Shown here piece after piece: positions 24,313 through 37,887 of a stretch of DNA of 64,000 nucleotides. The stretch spans positions 5,320,215 through 5,384,214 of the forward strand of contig CM051013.1 in NCBI GenBank assembly GCA_027704905.1, in the 5' to 3' direction. The stretch comes from Muraenolepis orangiensis (lineage: Eukaryota; Chordata; Actinopteri; Gadiformes; Muraenolepididae). The notes below the pieces were generated by a model. The model saw only the letters and a program-made list of their open reading frames with translations, ran no database searches and was not told the origin of the DNA. Within the stretch, counting starts at the first letter, position 1. Each line of letters starts with the position of its first letter. Both the position numbers and the translations under genes were made by a program.

Positions 24313-24345
24313 AACAGAAACAGAAACAGAAACAGAAACAGATGC
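24160..24345. repeat. Compound microsatellite: poly-G/poly-C, (GA)n, (GACA)n, (ACAGAA)n
   Basis: About 19 GACA units (24240-24312) follow a GA run and precede five ACAGAA units. The tract sits at the break of the exon 5 remnant. Confidence 0.95.
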
Positions 24346-24691
24346 ACGGATACTTTTACAGCTCCGTTAGTTTAAGTGTTTTCTTATAAAGTTGTAGGAC
24401 TGAAGAATACTTCCCTCTGTTTTCAGAGCATGCAGCCAACGAGGTATGTTGTTGTGTTTGTATTTATTTTACGTGTATTACTCTTCTAAAGTCATCTCAC
24501 ATGCTGTGAATGTTATTGTGTGTCTAACATGATACTATGTTTGTCATTTATACTGTTTGTTTATGTGTAGTTTTCACGGTGGATTCGGAGAGGAATAAAC
24601 CCGTTATGAGAAAGCCACTTGTGTCTGCCTGTGCTTCGAGGGAACTACACTGATTTGATTGGGGTAAGTGGTTCACAAGCAGAATACAGTA

Positions 24692-24870
24692 GTCATAAAG
24701 TAATAAAGTTAAAAAAGAAAAATACAAATTAAAAGAAAAATGCAATTTATAAAATGCAAAATATCGGCACAGAAAAGAGCAATATGTATATATAAATCAA
24801 TGTCATAAAATATACATTGTTATATGCTAAATATACATATATATATAATATATATATATATATACATATT
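24692..24870 (-). mobile_element. LINE 3' fragment inside unit B spacer
   Basis: AATGCAATTTATAAAATGCA and AATCGGCACAG-like sequence with the TATATAAATCAATG block match 50520-50605, the 3' part of a minus-strand LINE. It splits spacer sequence that is continuous in other units (ACAGTAGTC … CATATTTACAGCAAGG). Confidence 0.7.
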
Positions 24871-26054
24871 TACAGCAAGGCATGTTTTTTATTTTGTTCA
24901 CTTTTTTTCGTTTAAAGCTTCATGAAGGAATAATGCTATCAATCATATATTTTATTTAGTGCTATAAAGGAATTGATCAATTCTGGTGAACGGAATTGAA
25001 CACCACATCAAAACAACATAAAACATACAGACATGTGTTAAACGTTAGTTTAACAGGTAACCAATTGCCCCTTAATTCCACTTTGTCAACTGGATATCGG
25101 GGGGCCATGCCACAAAACAATTAAACATGACGTAGACTTAATTACTTATGTGTACACTTTCAAATAATTCATATTTTAGACATTTAGCAATGCTAATATT
25201 GCTTTCACGTGTGTGTGTGTTGCTCCACTTTAGTTTCCACCATTTAAACGATGGCTTTTCTAGTATCGGGACGTTCAGCATTCATAATGACAACACGATG
25301 ACGATGGGAAATTGGGATGACTGGTGGCGGTGGAAACTAGAACGCGACGAGGTGAAGAGGGCGTCGAGGAGGATATGATAGGTTATTATGAGTATGGAAA
25401 GTACAGAGAGACACACCTTACACCTTAGGCTTTGCATGAGGTGTGAATTGAGCTGTCAATTTACATCGTGTGGTTTCAGTGACGGCTCCGAGTCAACGCC
25501 ACAAGTGCTACATAACAGTGGGTCTCCGTGAGAGACCTGTTATCGTATGTTGAACCACACTAAACTTAGTAAAAAAAAATAACTGTCCAGTGTTAGGATC
25601 ACAAAACTCGTATATCTCACAATTATGCATCTTAAAATTACAAAATAAATCAATATGGAATAATAAAGTCCACAGGGGACAGATAGGGTGGGGGGGGGGG
25701 GGTTGCATATTAACACATTTCTTTCAAGATTTTTAATTTAGGGTTTAAAAGCCACATAAACTTACTTGTTTATGTCCGCACTTTCTTAGTATTGTTTTTG
25801 GAGTATTTTAGTGTATTTTAGTCAGTGGTTGACAGTAACACTGGCCAATTGCTGGTAGGATTCGGCAGTGGGCTACTAACTGTCACTCTTACCAGCAGTC
25901 TGGTGACCTTTTGGAAGCATCGATACTAATCATAGGGAAAAATCGTTGTAGTTTACAAAAGGCATATGAAATATGTACGTCAATTGGAGGTGATACTACA
26001 TGAGACTACAATGAGCACTGGGTGCTGTCAGGGTTGGCAGTTCTGCCTCCTCGC

Positions 26055-26460
26055 GTTCACAGCACTCGTCCAGGTAGCCACGCCCCCTTATCACGTCCCG
26101 CAATCATGTCACCGTTTCAACATCCCTCGTCCGGATAGCCACGCCCCCTTAACACGTCCCGCATTCATGTCACCGTTTCCCCATCCCTCGTCCGGATAGC
26201 CACGCCCCCTTATCACGTCCCGCATTCATGTCACCGTTTCAACATCCCTCGTCCGGATAGCCACGCCCCCTATCACATCCTGTAATCATGTCACCGTTTC
26301 CCCATCCCTCGTCCGGATAGCCACGCCCCCTTATCACATCCCGTAATCATGTCACCGTTTCCCAGCCCTCGTCCGGATAGCCACGCCCCCTTATCACATC
26401 CCGTAATCATGTCACCGTTTCCCAGCCCTCGTCCGGATAGCCACGCCCCCTATCACGCCC
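26055..26460. repeat. About 60-bp minisatellite, 7 units
   Basis: Units contain CCGGATAGCCACGCCCCCTT, then a CACRTCCYG-type segment and TCATGTCACCGTTTC. The core is the complement of GGGGGCGTGGCTATCCGGGC at 62895-62914, so the array probably expanded from a piece of that dispersed repeat. Confidence 0.9.
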
Positions 26461-26589
26461 TCCTCCTGATAAGTCTGCAATCCGAAAGTGAAAGTTCGAT
26501 AAAAGCTGCGATTGATATGTGAGTACAACCAACAAAAACGAGGAGTGCTTTGTTTTTCTTTGATTGACTAACTGCATCTTCTTTAGAAC

Positions 26590-26665
26590 CATTTACATTT
26601 ACATTTAGGACATTTGGCAGACGCTTTTATCCAAAGCGACTTACAAGGAGTACATTTGTTGAAGT
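26590..26665 (-). mobile_element. Fish retroposon tail upstream of F-box copy 2
   Basis: CATTTACATTTACATTTAGG followed by CAGACGCTTTTATCCAAAGC is the complement of the tail at 55695-55765. It inserts 70 bp before the shared F-box leader. Confidence 0.7.
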
Positions 26666-26735
26666 AGACAACAGCATAACGCTGAGGTACGCCCTCATTT
26701 TGGGTGCGTTGTCCCGCTGGCAGTCTTCAGGTGGA

Positions 26736-28596
<1,861 letters not shown>

Positions 28597-29458
28597 CCTT
28601 TAAAACCTTGCCTATCGAAAGTATATATATATATATGGTATATAAGCATGACGCACTTTATATGGGCCTAATTTCAGCGAAATTTCACAGAAAAGATCAT
28701 TATTTTTAGGAAATAAAAAATTTCTAGGAAAAACATAATTGTGTCAGTTGCAAGTTAACAATCCAAAGCTGTGTCATTTGTCATTTGTTAATACACGAGC
28801 ATTTAACGATGCAATTACATCTGATTAATATACACTACAAGTCTAGCCGTGATTTAGACTTTCTAAAACAACTGGTTTCATTGTCATTTTCATTTTTCAT
28901 TTTAAAAAGCACTGTACCCTTCACCAAATTCCTCCAATTGGATTACCAAGTGTATCTTGGTATATGTTCCTGCTATGCTTGGCGCTAATGTTATATATCA
29001 ATAAACAACTCTAAATTGAATTGTTTTATTTGTCAGTTCTGCAAAAATGTGATCTTGACAACCGTTTTTTTTTGCGTCAGCGTTTAGGCATCACATTTGT
29101 TTTCAACCGATACCCTGTAAATACAACCTATTTTGGATGGTCATTAACATAAGCAACAACGTTTACGTAGCCCGACACCACACACCGTAATGGGGTTTTG
29201 AAATAATACTGGTTTTATTGGGGTAAGTGGTTCACAAGCAGAATACAGTAGTCGTTGAGATACAATAATAAAAATCAAACATATTTACAGCAAGGCATGT
29301 TTTTTATTTTCGTTACTTTCTTTCGTTTAAAGCTTCATGAAGGAATAATGCTATCAATCATATATTTTACTTAGTGTTATAAAGGAATTGATCAATTCTG
29401 GTGAACGGAATTGAACACCACATCAAAACAACATCAAACATACAGACATGTGTTAAAC

Positions 29459-30570
29459 CAGTGGCGGCTAGTGCATTTTCCACCGGGGGGGGGGCTATAC
29501 CATTTTTTTTTATTTACAATTACATATTGTTAATTACATTATATACAATTACTTTTTGTATTGAAATGACGCCCTTCTGTCCATCACTTTCATCATGGCC
29601 ACGCAAGGCCAGCTCAAAGGCACCACAGAACTTCACACAGTCTATTCTTTTAGACAGGATGTGTTTTTGTCCACCTCCTCATTGTGCTTCCTCACGGCAA
29701 TCCTGTGGCCGTCGTCCAGCTGCGTAGCAATGTTCACTCTGCATAGCGTGGCTAGCTTCATAGCATTGTCCATGTGTGCCCTGGTGTTCTCATGCTTCCT
29801 CACTTTCTCAGACAGGTGCTTCATATCCCTCACTCCAGTTGTTGTCCATGTTACATCTGTCCCCCCCGTTGTTTTAAAAAGCAAGCAAGGAAAGCAAAAT
29901 AAGGCATTAGCATGAGTGCATCCAGCTAGCCAGGCCTTTCTGGTGTACCAGCTACGAGAGAAGCCTTGCATATAGGTCTTCCCTTTGTCACTAGCTGCCT
30001 GATGCTGTTTGATAACAATATCAGGTTGATCTGGGCCCAGATCTTTCACCTTAAGTTTGTCCACCAAACTTCTTCTCTCAAACGGCTCTTGAATGAGAGA
30101 TTTCACCGAGTTAGGGACCGGGTTGAGTCTTGGGGTAGTGCTCACGCTCGCCATTGTTGAACTTGTTGTAGTTAAAATGGCGCCCGCAGAGACAGAGCAT
30201 AATATGCTTTTCCTAGTACACTGTATGACGATGCTGGAGGGGCTGTTCTGAAACAGCCCCCCGAAGACGTTTGGAGGACGCTGATTGGCTACATTTTATG
30301 TCACTCATTTATATCTTGAATCAGCAATTGGTCATCGTCATACAGTGTACTAGGCATATGTGTACTAGGAAAAGCATATTATGTTGCGCAAATTATTTAA
30401 AAATCATATTTTACACATATTTCTGGGTGCATTCCATATTTTAAACACACACATATTGACAATTTATATATTTTTTATTATTATTATTATTTTTATTATT
30501 AATAATAATGTTTGTGCTGTGGTTTAGGGGGGGCGGCGCCCCATCGCCCCCTATGGGCCAGCCACCACTG
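29459..30570 (-). mobile_element. hAT transposon, internally deleted, encoding an N-terminal transposase part
   Basis: The ends are CAGTGGCGGCTAGTGC and GGGCCAGCCACCACTG. The flanks TGTTAAAC and TGTTTAAA look like a decayed 8-bp target duplication. The minus-strand frame 30154-29642 (170 aa) has WYTRKAWLAGC, NALFCFPCLLF and HENTRAHMDNAM, the TTF-type zinc finger of ZMYM-like hAT transposases. It then runs into the 3' end of the gene, so the catalytic and dimerisation regions are missing. A smaller inverted repeat (TTCCTAGTACACTGTATGAC at 30207 and its complement near 30334-30353) sits near its 5' side. It interrupts the unit C spacer. Confidence 0.82.
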
Positions 30571-30595
30571 TGTTTAAAGTTTCAACAGGTAAGTA

Positions 30596-32770
30596 AGGCC
30601 CGGCGTCATGGGCGGGCCCCATGGGGCCAGGCCCGCCCATCCAGGATTTGGGCCCGCCCATGAGAAATCAGGGATTAAAAAAACGTATTACGGTATATAA
30701 AAATATATTTTTTATTTTTTTATTATTATGTTTATTGTTTTTATTTGTAGGGCTTTATCATACCATTAATTTTTGTATTAAACTATGTTGAAATTAGTAT
30801 AATATCATTTTTTTATTTTGCTATGAAATTCTGAATGAATCTCGCGATACTGGTTTTTCGCGGGGTTGAGTCGTGTGTGTTTTTTTTTTAAGTGAGACAC
30901 GTCACAGCAACCTGTCAGTTTATATGTATCGGCAACAATGGATATTAGGAAGTGGTTCACCAACAATAAGAGCTCACACAAGGATTGTGGCAACTCAGCA
31001 CCAGATGCTGGCAACTTGACGTGTCCCCCAGCGCCATCTCCTCTACCTTCTCCTCCACCAGGAGCATCTCCTCTACCTTCTCCTCCACCAGGAGCATCTC
31101 CTCTACCTTCTCCTCCACCAGGACACCAGGAGCATCTCTCCTACCTTCTCCTCCACCAGACGGACATTGAAAAACATACTTGGTCATCTCCACACGACGC
31201 TTGAGGCAATGCCAAGTGTTCTCACCGCATTTAAGGTTTCACTTCCCTTTGGAGCTTCGACAGCTTTATGTGAGAACTTTTTCCACACTGAAAAACGTTT
31301 TCAGTGAGCACCGAAGAAGCACGTCTCACACTGGGAAAGCTAATTTAATCCAACTTGGTTTCGAGAAGGACCTGACAAAAAAATGCAAGAATGAGTGTAA
31401 AGACAGGTTGCTGAGGAGGTTCCATTCCTCTGGGAAACGTGGGCTCCAGCTTCATTAGACCCCACCCTGAGTACATCGTGTACAGCAAACAATCATCACC
31501 ATGGAGGCTAAGCCCTTTTGTATTGAAATGACGCCCTTCTGTCCATCACTTTCATCATGGCCACGCAAGGCCAGCTCAAAGGCACCACAGAACTTCACAC
31601 AGTCTATTCTTTTAGACAGGATGTGTTTTTGTCCACCTCCTCATTGTGCGTCCTCACGGCAATCCTGTGGCCGTCGTCCAGCTGCGTAGCAATGTTCACT
31701 CTGCATAGCGTGGCTAGCTTCATAGCATTGTCCATGTGTGCCCTTATGTTCTCATGCTTCCTCACTTTCTCAGACAGGTGCTTCATATCCCTCACTCCAG
31801 TTGTTGTCCATGTTACATCTGTCCCCCCCGTTGTTTTAAAAAGCAAGCAAGGAAAGCAAAATAAGGCATTAGCATGAGTGCATCCAGCTAGCCAGGCCTT
31901 TCTGGTGTACCAGCTACGAGAGAAGCCTCGCATATAGGTCTTCCCTTTGTCACTAGCTGCCTGATGCTGTTTGATAACAATATCAGGTTGATCTGGGCCC
32001 AGATCTTTCACCTTAAGTTTGTCCACCAAACTTCTTCTCTCAAACGGCTCTTGAATGAGAGATTTCACCGAGTTAGGGACCGGGTTGAGTCTTGGGGTAG
32101 TGCTCACGCTCGCCATTGTTGAACTTGTAGTTAAAATGGCGCCCGCAGAGACAGAGCATAATATGCTTTTCCTAGTACACTGTATGACGGTAACAGCTTT
32201 AATGTCAACTAAATATTGGGTCTTTTTCAGTGTGTTTTTTCACTTTATGTTGGCCAATATATTTGTTATTTGTTCATTTATTGAATTCCACTTCTTTACG
32301 CCAAGAGACACACCTCTGCTTTAAAGTAGCACGTGCAAACTGATGCTTAACATGTCATTTCCTCGCTCATCCTCTGAAATTAAGTAACATTTGCATATTG
32401 TATTTGTATATTTTCTGGCAGTTTTCTGTTTTTTGCTGCATAACTAAAGCCGTCTGATATTCTATTACATCTTTAAATGTTAACAGCCTTGACTCAACAC
32501 ATGGTTTGTTCTTAGGTAGTACATTATGCAACATTCTCAGCTTTGTTCTGTAATGTAATTAAAGGTTTTAAATGACTCATATGAGTCAGCTGTTTGCTGG
32601 TTCTGCTTGTTTGCGTGTAGCTGTCCATCCATGGGGCTGAAGTTGCGTTATTTTTGTTCCTCTATGGGGGGGGGGGGGGGGGGGGGGGTGGGGGTGGGGC
32701 CTGGGGGCCCGCCCTGGTAAATCAATTTGAGATGGAAAAAAACAGAGATGGATGTCTGCCGCCGGGTCTG
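30596..32770. mobile_element. Second hAT-type element, deleted, with a nested copy of the first
   Basis: The unit C spacer (AGGTAAGTAA) is interrupted at 30596 by GGCGGGCCCCATGGGGCC and resumes at 32771. Inside, a plus-strand frame starts MDIRKWFTNNKSS (30938) and, after a large deletion, continues as ENFFSTLKNVFSEHRRS and KDRLLRRFHSSGKRGLQLH (31270-31458), the C-terminal dimerisation region of a ZMYM1-like transposase. At 31515-32188 lies a minus-strand block almost identical to the inner part of 29459-30570 but without its ends. A poly-G run marks 32670-32690. Confidence 0.7.
31604..32116 (-). pseudogene. hAT transposase N-terminal part, second copy
   Basis: A 170-aa frame differs from that at 29642-30154 by only a few residues (for example IRAHMDN for TRAHMDN). 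It holds the TTF-type zinc finger but no catalytic region. It lies in the nested block, whose terminal repeats are gone, so it looks like a duplication of the first element and not a fresh insertion. Confidence 0.8.
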
Positions 32771-33185
32771 AGGTAAGTAACCAATTGCCCCTTAATTCCA
32801 CTTTGTCAACTGGATATCGGGGGGCCATGCCACAAAACAATTAAACATGAAGTAGACTTAATTACTTCTATGTACACTTATAAGTAATAAGTAATAAGTT
32901 GTAGCTTCCTCAGAGGAATATTGCATGAACACCTGCGGTTGTAGCTTCCTCGCACAAAGTTATCGGGGTTTCGATTCAGTGACGGCATTCATAGCCGCCC
33001 CTGAGCCACTCTACGATGCTGCACCAGCCGCTACATCTATAGAATTGGACTCTTTTTTATTTTGTAGCTTACTTAAATTGTTCACATCCACTGTCATTCT
33101 TGTGAATAATTCAAGACTTGACAAGACTGCAATCTGCAAGTAAAAGTTCGATAAAAGCTACGATTTATGTGAGTACAACCAACAA
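32771..33185. repeat. Unit C tail and leader-like sequence
   Basis: CAATTGCCCCTTAATTCCAC and following bases resume the unit after the hAT block. The stretch 33083-33185 (TCACATCCACTGTCATTCTT…, AAAAGTTCGATAAAAGCTAC) matches leaders at 14103 and 26490, so the promoter-side sequence of a further unit begins here. Confidence 0.7.
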
Positions 33186-33224
33186 AAACGAGAAGTTGAT
33201 TTTGAGTTTGATTGACTAAATGCA

Positions 33225-33430
33225 TATATACATATATATATACATATATGTATATATATATATATATATGTATATACATATATACATATATATATATGTA
33301 TATCTTATATACTATATTATTATATATTATTATATATATATTATTATTATGTTTTTGCGTGCATTTATTCCCCCTGTTTCAACTGTTGCACCTTAATTTC
33401 CCTCGGGATAAATAAAGTTATCTTGAATCT
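33225..33430 (+). mobile_element. (TA)n tract and LINE 3' tail
   Basis: After a TATG/TA run, TTCCCTCGGGATAAATAAAG and TTGAATCTTGAAT form another LINE-type 3' end. Confidence 0.55.
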
Positions 33431-34019
33431 TGAATAATCTAATTACAAAACATCCGGGGCTTTAGCCCCGAATAAAACAGCCTAGCGACGTCACTGGTTT
33501 GAACTGCTTAGTAATCCTGAGCCCAGACATTGATGAACTAGCATCCAAGAAGAGATGCCAGGTATCTGGCTTGGGCACATCAGATTAGATCAGTGTGCAA
33601 TAATTAACGTTTTCTTTGTGCACTTTTTCTTGCTACAAGGCATGGGCTTGAATGGTTGATTTATTTATTATCATTTTATTTGTAAAATGATTAGCCAGTG
33701 GAAAAAGTTTATTTTGGTATTTAAATCAGAAGGCTGCAAATAGAAAAGAGGCATACGATTTTTATTTCAATTTTATTTATTTAATAAATGAATGCCATTG
33801 ATGTGTTTTTTCATTTGAAATTCGATTTTGCATGTCTCCACTATTCAATGATATATTGTATGTAATAAGCGATGCTTGTTCCATATTCAATGATAAAGCA
33901 AAACTTGTTTGGGTCCATATTAAAAGGTTAATTTGTTCAATGTTGGCCCGCTGGGTATTTGGCCCACATTTTGGCCCACTGGGTATTTGAGTTTGACACC
34001 CCTGGGTTAAAGGGACGGT
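33431..34019. other. AT-rich spacer without a recognised gene
   Basis: No frame or repeat is identified with confidence. Confidence 0.35.
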
Positions 34020-34250
34020 CTAACACGCTTCACGTGAAAAGGCTTAACGTAACTTTAAGTTCCAAAATAGCGATCAATAATCACCAAATGTCTTTGGCAT
34101 ATGTCTTGTCATTAGCACTTTCACCTGTCAAAATGAAAGTGAAAAGGTGAAAGTGCTAATGACAAGACATATGCAAATTAGGTGATTATTGATCGCGGGT
34201 TTGTAACTCTTAGTTACGTTGTCTTTTCCCGTTAAGCGATGCAAAGAAAG
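34020..34250. mobile_element. Long inverted-repeat (hairpin) element
   Basis: The left arm (…CGATCAATAATCACCAAATG, then CATATGTCTTGTCATTAGCA) and right arm (TGCTAATGACAAGACATATG … GGTGATTATTGATCG) pair over about 55 bp nearly perfectly. Pairing continues weakly outward to about 100 bp per arm (AACGTAACTT against GTTACGTT). It looks like a fold-back MITE. Confidence 0.8.
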
Positions 34251-34639
34251 ATCAAGTCAAAACTCTCAATTCAAATGCACAACAATACTTAACAAACTGA
34301 AGACAGCCATTAACTAATCAGTCAACAAGTGTGTGGAAACTAAATGCAACAAACAGCTCAACGAGACGCAACACTGAGACAAAACCAGCAAAGACAAATG
34401 AGTCTCACTCACCAATGATGTTCACTTAAAATCCAAATCCATTCTCCTGTCCTTCTGGATGGTCCGACCACCATCAGGTCATAAAGCTGATCACTGCTTT
34501 TCAGATCCAAAATAAGTTGCCTTTCCAATTCCCTGCCCTCTGGTCGGTCCCAAATAGCAACACTCCCAGCAGTAGAGCCTCTTGTGGCTAGTAGAGCCCG
34601 TTAGCCACGGGGATCTTTCCCAGTTGCTAGCCTGAAAAT

Positions 34640-35090
34640 ATATACCTTCTAGCTCCCTATTGAGCTGTGGTGAAATCTGAAAGAATACGCCCATTGGCTA
34701 CAAATCACGATATGATTGGTTGATTAAATTGTCAATCCAAACGTACGCTCTCATTCAGTCTGAGGGCCAAAGTCATCGGGAATACTTTGGTTGAAGGATA
34801 TTCTTCCCAGCAACGCAGAAAAATATCTGATTGGTTGAATTGTTTTTCCAACACAAAACCACTCAAATGCGTAGTGCATGGACCGAGAAGGACAAACAAA
34901 TCAACGTAACTGTAATATAACAGATAACAACACCGATACCACCATTTAGTAATTTTATTAAATTGTATTACAGTTTATTAAATTGTATTACTTCATTAAT
35001 ACAATTAATTCGATTGTTTTGGTTTCATCTGAGAGTTCCAGGGTCTTCTCTGAATACCTTGAAGGCCCTGACGCTTCACCACTGACATAT
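34640..35090. repeat. Left arm of large inverted repeat around F-box copy 3
   Basis: From ATACCTTCTAGCTCCCTATT to AAGGCCCTGACGCTTCACCA, this is the reverse complement of 37450-37887 with scattered changes. The arms face each other across 2.4 kb that contain F-box copy 3. Confidence 0.88.
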
Positions 35091-35134
35091 ACACATATAC
35101 GTATATATGTATATATATATATATATATATGTAT

Positions 35135-35167
<33 letters not shown>

Positions 35168-35245
35168 TATATACATATATATACATATATATATGTATAT
35201 AGATATATATATATGTATATACATATATATATGTATATATGTAAA
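35091..35245. repeat. (TA)n/(TATG)n tract
   Basis: TATACATATATA-type low complexity between the inverted-repeat arm and the copy 3 leader. Confidence 0.9.
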
Positions 35246-35380
35246 AAGATAACAATAAAGTGAGTGATGGATGATGCATGCATGTGTTGTGTTGTGCAAA
35301 AAGCATTTAAAAAGCATTTTAAAGTGCCAGTATGTACTGTTGTTATTGCCCTCATTTTGGGTTCTAAAGCGGTGAGAGCC

Positions 35381-36523
35381 ATGAGTCTGCCCCCGGAGCT
35401 CCTGCAGGAGATCTTCGTGCACCTCCCCGCCCACCAGGTGGTGCTCGTGGGCCGGCGGGTGTGTCGTGAATGGAGAGCCTTGGCCGACAGCGAGTCTCTG
35501 TGGAGGGAGCGGTGCCGGCGAGAAGGGTACCAGCCCAGCGACGAGGCCCTGGTACTGAAAGACTGGAAAATGTTTTACTTCCTGACAAAAGCCAGGCGGA
35601 ATCTTCTCAAGAACCCAAGGGCAGATGGTGAGACCCCCCCACCCCCATATAACCACACTGCTTGCCTTTGTTTGGTTATTTTACCCTTAAAACTAATTGT
35701 AGTAAGTAAAATGTGCTTTCCTGAAGCACCTTACATCAGATGTTTTGTGTAGATTGGAATATTAGCTGTAAACCTCGCCTAGGGCTGGACAATAACTCAA
35801 CATTATTGTGTATTGTATTTAAGTGGACTCATATTGTGATTATATGATGGTATCATATATCACTTATGAATGCTTACTCCCCATTCCCTCTCGCAGTTTG
35901 AATTTCTAAAACAATACTATAAAAATACTATACACATTAAAATTCAGTTCAATGCGATCAATGTCATGTGTCACTGTGATATGGCCATATCCTGATTTCA
36001 TCGTGGTTTTCATTTCAGCCCTATTGTCCAGCCCTTCCCTTTGTCAAGCCTTGTACATTATTAGTATCATTTTGCTTTGCCACCGTGCTGCAAATGCTCA
36101 GAACCTCCACTTGTTCCCTAACAGAGGGCCTCAGACATTGGAACATAGTGTCCAACATGGGAGATGGGTGGAGGGTAGAGAATGTGATGACAACCCACCC
36201 GAACGAGGGGACAACAAAGAACTTTGTCACCTCCTATGGGTGAGTAACGCAGTGTGCAGCAAACATGCTGGAAAGACACTCACAACATCTATCTCTGTGT
36301 TGAACTAGTATATCTCCATCTCCCCAGTCCATGTAGTAAGTCCCAGCTAGTTGACCTGAGGAAAGAGGGATACAACGACTATCTCATGGATGAGGTCAAG
36401 CCACACATCACGGTGACCGATTGGTAAGAAAGCCATATTTCAATTTCGAGTTTAGTGTGTGTGGTGGTTGTTGTTGTCTTTATGGGTAGTTAAATGTCAG
36501 TACTGAGAACCTTTTTTAAAGTA

Positions 36524-36601
<78 letters not shown>

Positions 36602-37105
36602 ATGAACAAACTTATTTGGAGTATTCATGCACTTTTTTTCAAAATTACTATCCCATTGAACTGCATTTTACTTGTGTAGTTTCTGTGAAATGTTCTATAT
36701 CATTTGAAAATGTGTGTGTGTGTGTGTGTGTATAAGGTACGCCCCTCGATTGGGCTGTTCCAGCGAATATAAATTCCGCGTGGAGTTGCAGAACAAAAAT
36801 AAGAAAGTTCTTCACGTTTTTGCTCCTGAGAAAGTTTGCTTTGAGCAGTGGAATGACTGGAACAAGGTACCCGACCACCACGCCGGTGTGTCCACAGATA
36901 AGCTGATCCGAGCTAAGAAACCAGAACATTAACAACAATATAACGTCTTACGTTTCAGATGACCCACGTCTTTAAGAACTACGGACCAGGGGTGCGATAC
37001 GTTCATTTTGTCCATGGCGGTCAAGACAACCAGAAATGCAAAGGATGGTTTGGGGTTCGAGTCACGGACAGCTGTGTTGAGATATGTCCATCAGAGGGCA
37101 TATGA
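35381..37105 (+). CDS. F-box protein, FBXO2/6/44 family, copy 3 (intact frame, altered FBA domain)
   Basis: Exons 35381-35627, 36125-36239, 36328-36423, 36737-36866 and 36959-37105 join to 735 nt, 244 aa. The F-box half matches copies 1 and 2. The FBA half is the most changed. Two codons are deleted in exon 4 (QWNDWNK for QWNDQNWNK), PRFDCAS is PRLGCSS, and QYWKGWYG is QKCKGWFG, so the Tyr-Trp pair that corresponds to the FBXO2 sugar contacts is Lys-Cys. The 5' leader lacks about 60 bp found in copy 1, including the possible acceptor before the ATG. The frame is open, so the gene may make a protein with different or no glycan binding; loss of function in progress is the alternative. Confidence 0.9.
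36525..36732 (+). repeat. (TG)n tracts in intron 3 of F-box copy 3
   Basis: One tract at 36525-36597 and a short one at 36711-36732 ending next to the exon 4 acceptor (TATAAG|GTACG). The inner spacer matches that of copy 2. Confidence 0.93.
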
Positions 37106-37312
37106 CCTTTTAAACCTTGCCTATCGACACTATAAATATATATATATATATATATATATACGGTATATAAGCATGACGCACTTAATATGCTAAATAATAA
37201 GACCTGCCTTAGTGCCTTGTTGGATCGTGTCTAGGCCTAATTTCAGGTATCATTTTCACCGAAAAGATCATTATGTTTAGGAAAAAAAATATTTCTAGGA
37301 AAAACATGTCAG

Positions 37313-37346
<34 letters not shown>

Positions 37347-37449
37347 CAACACACATAATCCACTAGTGTACATTACACTAATTTCTTCCAGACGCCCACT
37401 TCCTACTATTGTGGAGGGTGGATTATGTGTGTTATATATATATATATAT

Positions 37450-37887
37450 ACCAGTGGTGAAGCGTTAGGGCCTTCAAGGTATTCAGAGAAGACCCTGGAA
37501 CTCTCAGATGAAACAAAAAAATCGAATTAATTGTATTAATAAAATGTAATACAATTTAATCAAATTTAAATAAAATGAATAAATGGTATCTGAGTTGTTG
37601 ATCTGTTATATTACAGTTAAGTTGATTTGTTTGTCTTTGTCGGTCCATGCACTACGCATTTGAGTGGTTTTGTGTTGGAAAAACAATGCAACCAAGCAGA
37701 TATTTTTCTAGGTTGCTGGGAAGAATATCCTTTAACCAAAGTATTCCCGATGACTTTGGCCCTCAGACTGAATGAGAGCGTACATTTGGATTGACAATTT
37801 GATCAACCAATCATATAGTGATTTGTAGCCAATGGGCGTATTCTTTCAGATGTCCCCACAGCTCAATAGGGAGCTAGAAGGTATACT
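37450..37887. repeat. Right arm of large inverted repeat around F-box copy 3
   Basis: It begins TGGTGAAGCGTTAGGGCCTT and ends AATAGGGAGCTAGAAGGTAT, complementary to 34640-35090. Confidence 0.88.
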
